NCBI GenBank assembly: GCA_029263035.1
Contig: JAJCYF010000206.1
Location: 1 to 15,368 of the forward strand
Length of the DNA: 15,368 bases
Direction of reading: 5' to 3'
Origin: Actinomycetes bacterium
GTDB taxonomy: Bacteria > Actinomycetota > CADDZG01 > JAHWKV01
Below, one piece after another: positions 13,655 to 15,368 of the stretch (position 1 is the first letter of the stretch; each line of letters starts with the position of its first letter). The translations under genes were made by a program, and so were the position numbers. The notes under the pieces are model-generated. The model was not told the DNA's origin. It made no database searches and saw only the letters and a program-made list of their open reading frames with translations.

Positions 13655-14532
13655 GCCAGCCCCCTGCTCTTGAGAACGAACAGCCCCTGCGGCCGCACCT
13701 GCAGAAAGGCAACGATCGTTATGAAGACCGCCACCTTGGCGATGCTGGCCTCGGTGTTGAACTCAACGAATGAGTTGATCAGCCCAAGACCGATGGCGGC
13801 TATCACGGCACCCTTCAGCTGACCCAGCCCGCCGACCACGACCACCAGGAAGGCATCGACGATGTAGTTGGTGCCCAGGGTCGGGCCGGTCGAGCCCAAA
13901 AGCGTAAGCGCCACCCCGGCGAGCCCCGCCAGGCCGGAGCCGATGAAGAAGGTAAGCCGGTCGATCGAGTGGGTCTTCAAACCGCTGCACGAGGCAAGCT
14001 GGCGGTTCTGCATGACTGCCCGCATCCGGGCGCCCTGAGGGAGCCTGGTGAGGAATAGCCAGATTCCCACCACGCAGACCACCACCAGACCCATGATGAA
14101 TATCCGGGAGTAGGAGAAGGAAGCTCCGCCGGCATGGAGGGACCCGCCGAGCCACTCCGGGGCGCTAACTTGAACGTTAGGCGCCCCGAAGAGGTCTCGG
14201 GCGAGCTGTTGAAGCATGAGGCTCACTCCCCAGGTGACCAGGAGTGTGTCGAGTGGACGTCCGTAGAGGCGCCTGATGAGCAGGAACTCCAGCAGCAGAC
14301 CCATAACCCCCGCAATCCCGAAGGCAATGGGCAGCGCCACCAGAAGCGAGATGTCTCGCCCCAGCAGGTCCTGCAGCATGTAGGCCGTGTAGGCCCCCGC
14401 CATGATGAATTCACCGTGCGCCATGTTGATGACGCCCATCTGACCGAACGTGAACGTAAGGCCCAATGCGATGAGGATCAGGACGGAACCAACACTCAGG
14501 CCGGTAAAAACCTGCCCCAGAAAAGCATCCAC
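13651..14532 (-). CDS. urtB: Urea ABC transporter permease UrtB
   Basis: This 293-residue LivH-type permease has about 8 transmembrane segments. FGQMGVINMAHGEFIMAGAY (about 30-49) is the hallmark UrtB/LivH region, and VVVGGLGQLKGAVIAAIGLG is the loop facing the ATPases. It lacks the long periplasmic N-terminal domain present in some proteobacterial UrtB proteins, so it is the short form. The start is GTG 14532, chosen because AGGAGG precedes it with an 8-nt spacer. The nearby ATG at 14528 is out of frame. It is separated by 41 nt from urtA, a common arrangement that lets the binding protein be made in excess. Confidence 0.95.
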   Translation of the reverse strand: MDAFLGQVFTGLSVGSVLILIALGLTFTFGQMGVINMAHGEFIMAGAYTAYMLQDLLGRDISLLVALPIAFGIAGVMGLLLEFLLIRRLYGRPLDTLLVTWGVSLMLQQLARDLFGAPNVQVSAPEWLGGSLHAGGASFSYSRIFIMGLVVVCVVGIWLFLTRLPQGARMRAVMQNRQLASCSGLKTHSIDRLTFFIGSGLAGLAGVALTLLGSTGPTLGTNYIVDAFLVVVVGGLGQLKGAVIAAIGLGLINSFVEFNTEASIAKVAVFITIVAFLQVRPQGLFVLKSRGLA

Positions 14533-14540
14533 TACGCGGT

Positions 14541-14546
14541 CCTCCT
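14541..14546 (-). promoter_or_regulatory. Consensus ribosome binding site of urtB
   Basis: AGGAGG on the - strand lies 8 nt before GTG 14532 and decides that start over the out-of-frame ATG at 14528. It is the best Shine-Dalgarno in the urt-ure cluster. Most of the other genes there rely on overlap with the gene before. Confidence 0.75.
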
Positions 14547-14573
14547 AGATCGCTGAGCCTGATTGGAAACGGG

Positions 14574-15368
14574 TCAGGAGAGGCCCTCGGCCCAGTCGTA
14601 GCTCCTCAGGTACGGGTCCGGCTTGATCGGCCCATCGGAACCGGAGACCTGGGTGATCAGACCGTCGGCGCCAATAAGTCCGATGCGCGCCGTCTTGTGG
14701 ATGTGCTGGGTCTCCCCGTCGACCGTGACCAGGCCCTCGGGTGCGGCGAACTCGATGCCTGCAGCCGCCTCCTTCACCGCCTCCACCTCAGTGGTGCCGG
14801 CCTTCTCGACCGCAGCCGCCCACAGGTTGACCGCCACGTAGCCGGCCTCCATCGGGTCGGACGTGACCTTGTCGTCGCCGTACTTGTCCTTGAACGCCGC
14901 CACAAAGGCCGTGTTCTCCGGGGTGTCGGTGGTCTGGTAGTAGTTCCAGGCGACCAGGTGGCCGGCCAGGAACTCGGGGCCTATCGCCCGGACCTCCTCC
15001 TCGGCAACGCTGACCGAGACGATCGGCATGGACTCGGGTGTGATGCCCTTGGTCTTCCACTCCTTGAAGAACGCGGTGTTCGTGTCTCCGTTCAGGGTGT
15101 TGAAGACTGCGTCCGGCTGAGCCGCGACGACCTTGTTGACCATCGTGGCGACCTCCTGGTTGCCCAGAGGGATGTACTCCTCGCCGACGATCTCCATGTC
15201 GTTGGCCTCGGCGTAGGCCTTGATCTCCTTGTTGGCGGTGCGGGGGAAGACGTAGTCGCTGCCGACCAGGAAGATTGTCTTTTTACCCTGTTCCTTCAGG
15301 TAGTCGAGTCCGGGAACGATCTGCTGGTTGGTGGTGGCGCCGGTGTAGAAGATGTAGGGCGACTGCTC
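14574..15368 (-). CDS. urtA: Urea ABC transporter substrate-binding protein UrtA (partial, 5' end missing)
   Basis: The C-terminal 264 residues of the urea-binding lipoprotein are present. The frame is open through the window edge at 15368, so the start, signal peptide and lipobox lie outside. Visible UrtA-specific segments are QSPYIFYTGATTNQQIVPGL at the edge, FLVGSDYVFPRTANKEIK, PLGNQEVATMVNKVVAAQPD, NTLNGDTNTAFFKEW, VSVSVAEEEVRAIG, HLVAWNYYQTTDTPEN, SDPMEAGYVAVNLW and the end DPYLRSYDWAEGLS. It captures urea outside the membrane and passes it to UrtBC. An internal ATG at 15197 is not the start. The promoter of the whole cassette should lie upstream of this gene, beyond the window. Confidence 0.96.
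   Translation of the reverse strand, partial: EQSPYIFYTGATTNQQIVPGLDYLKEQGKKTIFLVGSDYVFPRTANKEIKAYAEANDMEIVGEEYIPLGNQEVATMVNKVVAAQPDAVFNTLNGDTNTAFFKEWKTKGITPESMPIVSVSVAEEEVRAIGPEFLAGHLVAWNYYQTTDTPENTAFVAAFKDKYGDDKVTSDPMEAGYVAVNLWAAAVEKAGTTEVEAVKEAAAGIEFAAPEGLVTVDGETQHIHKTARIGLIGADGLITQVSGSDGPIKPDPYLRSYDWAEGLS

Noticed and set aside
12534..13712. Apparent N-terminal extension of UrtD making a 650-residue fusion
   Set aside because: The extension is urtC read in another frame and is Arg/Gly/Pro-rich nonsense. GTG 12533 gives a normal 257-residue UrtD overlapping the urtC stop.
12557..13822. 421-codon open frame on the + strand over urtC and urtB
   Set aside because: Antisense shadow with Gln/Asp/His-rich low-complexity translation. 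Both genes on the opposite strand are unmistakable permeases.

Overview
This is a GC-rich, gene-dense bacterial segment, most likely chromosomal and from an actinobacterium (Actinomycetota). The support is the frequent GTG/TTG starts, the ureABCFGD order without ureE (the order known from mycobacteria), a PhoP/TrcR-like response regulator with a mycobacterial PhoP-type box, a Tat-exported intradiol dioxygenase, and U-poor GC-rich hairpins after genes. I see nothing that fixes a lower rank. There are no rRNA or tRNA genes, no mobile elements and no CRISPR array.

Layout. (1) At 85-2553 on the + strand are a TetR-family regulator, an ABC-2 type ATPase and its membrane permease. A perfect inverted repeat abuts the ATPase start. 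(2) At 2554-2898 is a gene-free gap. It holds a 14-bp palindrome resembling a DtxR/IdeR-type metal box, a sigma70-like promoter, about 100 nt with three predicted hairpins, and a good intrinsic terminator. Nothing is encoded downstream on that strand, so it looks like a free-standing small RNA gene. (3) At 2899-6604 on the - strand is a two-component system (OmpR/PhoP-type regulator plus HAMP histidine kinase), followed by a membrane-anchored YceI-like protein and an exported intradiol dioxygenase lipoprotein. The regulator promoter carries a perfect 11-bp-period direct repeat. (4) At 6615-15368, also on the - strand, is a urea uptake and hydrolysis cassette in transcription order urtA(partial)-urtB-urtC-urtD-urtE-ureA-ureB-ureC-ureF-ureG-ureD. 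Nearly every junction is a 1-11 nt overlap or direct abutment.

How it works together. UrtABCDE imports urea with high affinity. UreABC hydrolyses it to ammonia and carbon dioxide. UreFGD insert nickel into UreC without a UreE chaperone. All catalytic and metal-binding residues of UreC are present. The cassette promoter lies beyond the right edge. No terminator is evident between ureD and the response regulator, so read-through into the two-component system is possible. The regulator also has its own compact, probably autoregulated and near-leaderless promoter.

The least conventional parts are the orphan small RNA candidate with its metal-box-like operator, and the YceI plus exported dioxygenase pair next to a two-component system whose likely binding motif recurs, degenerate, upstream of yceI.
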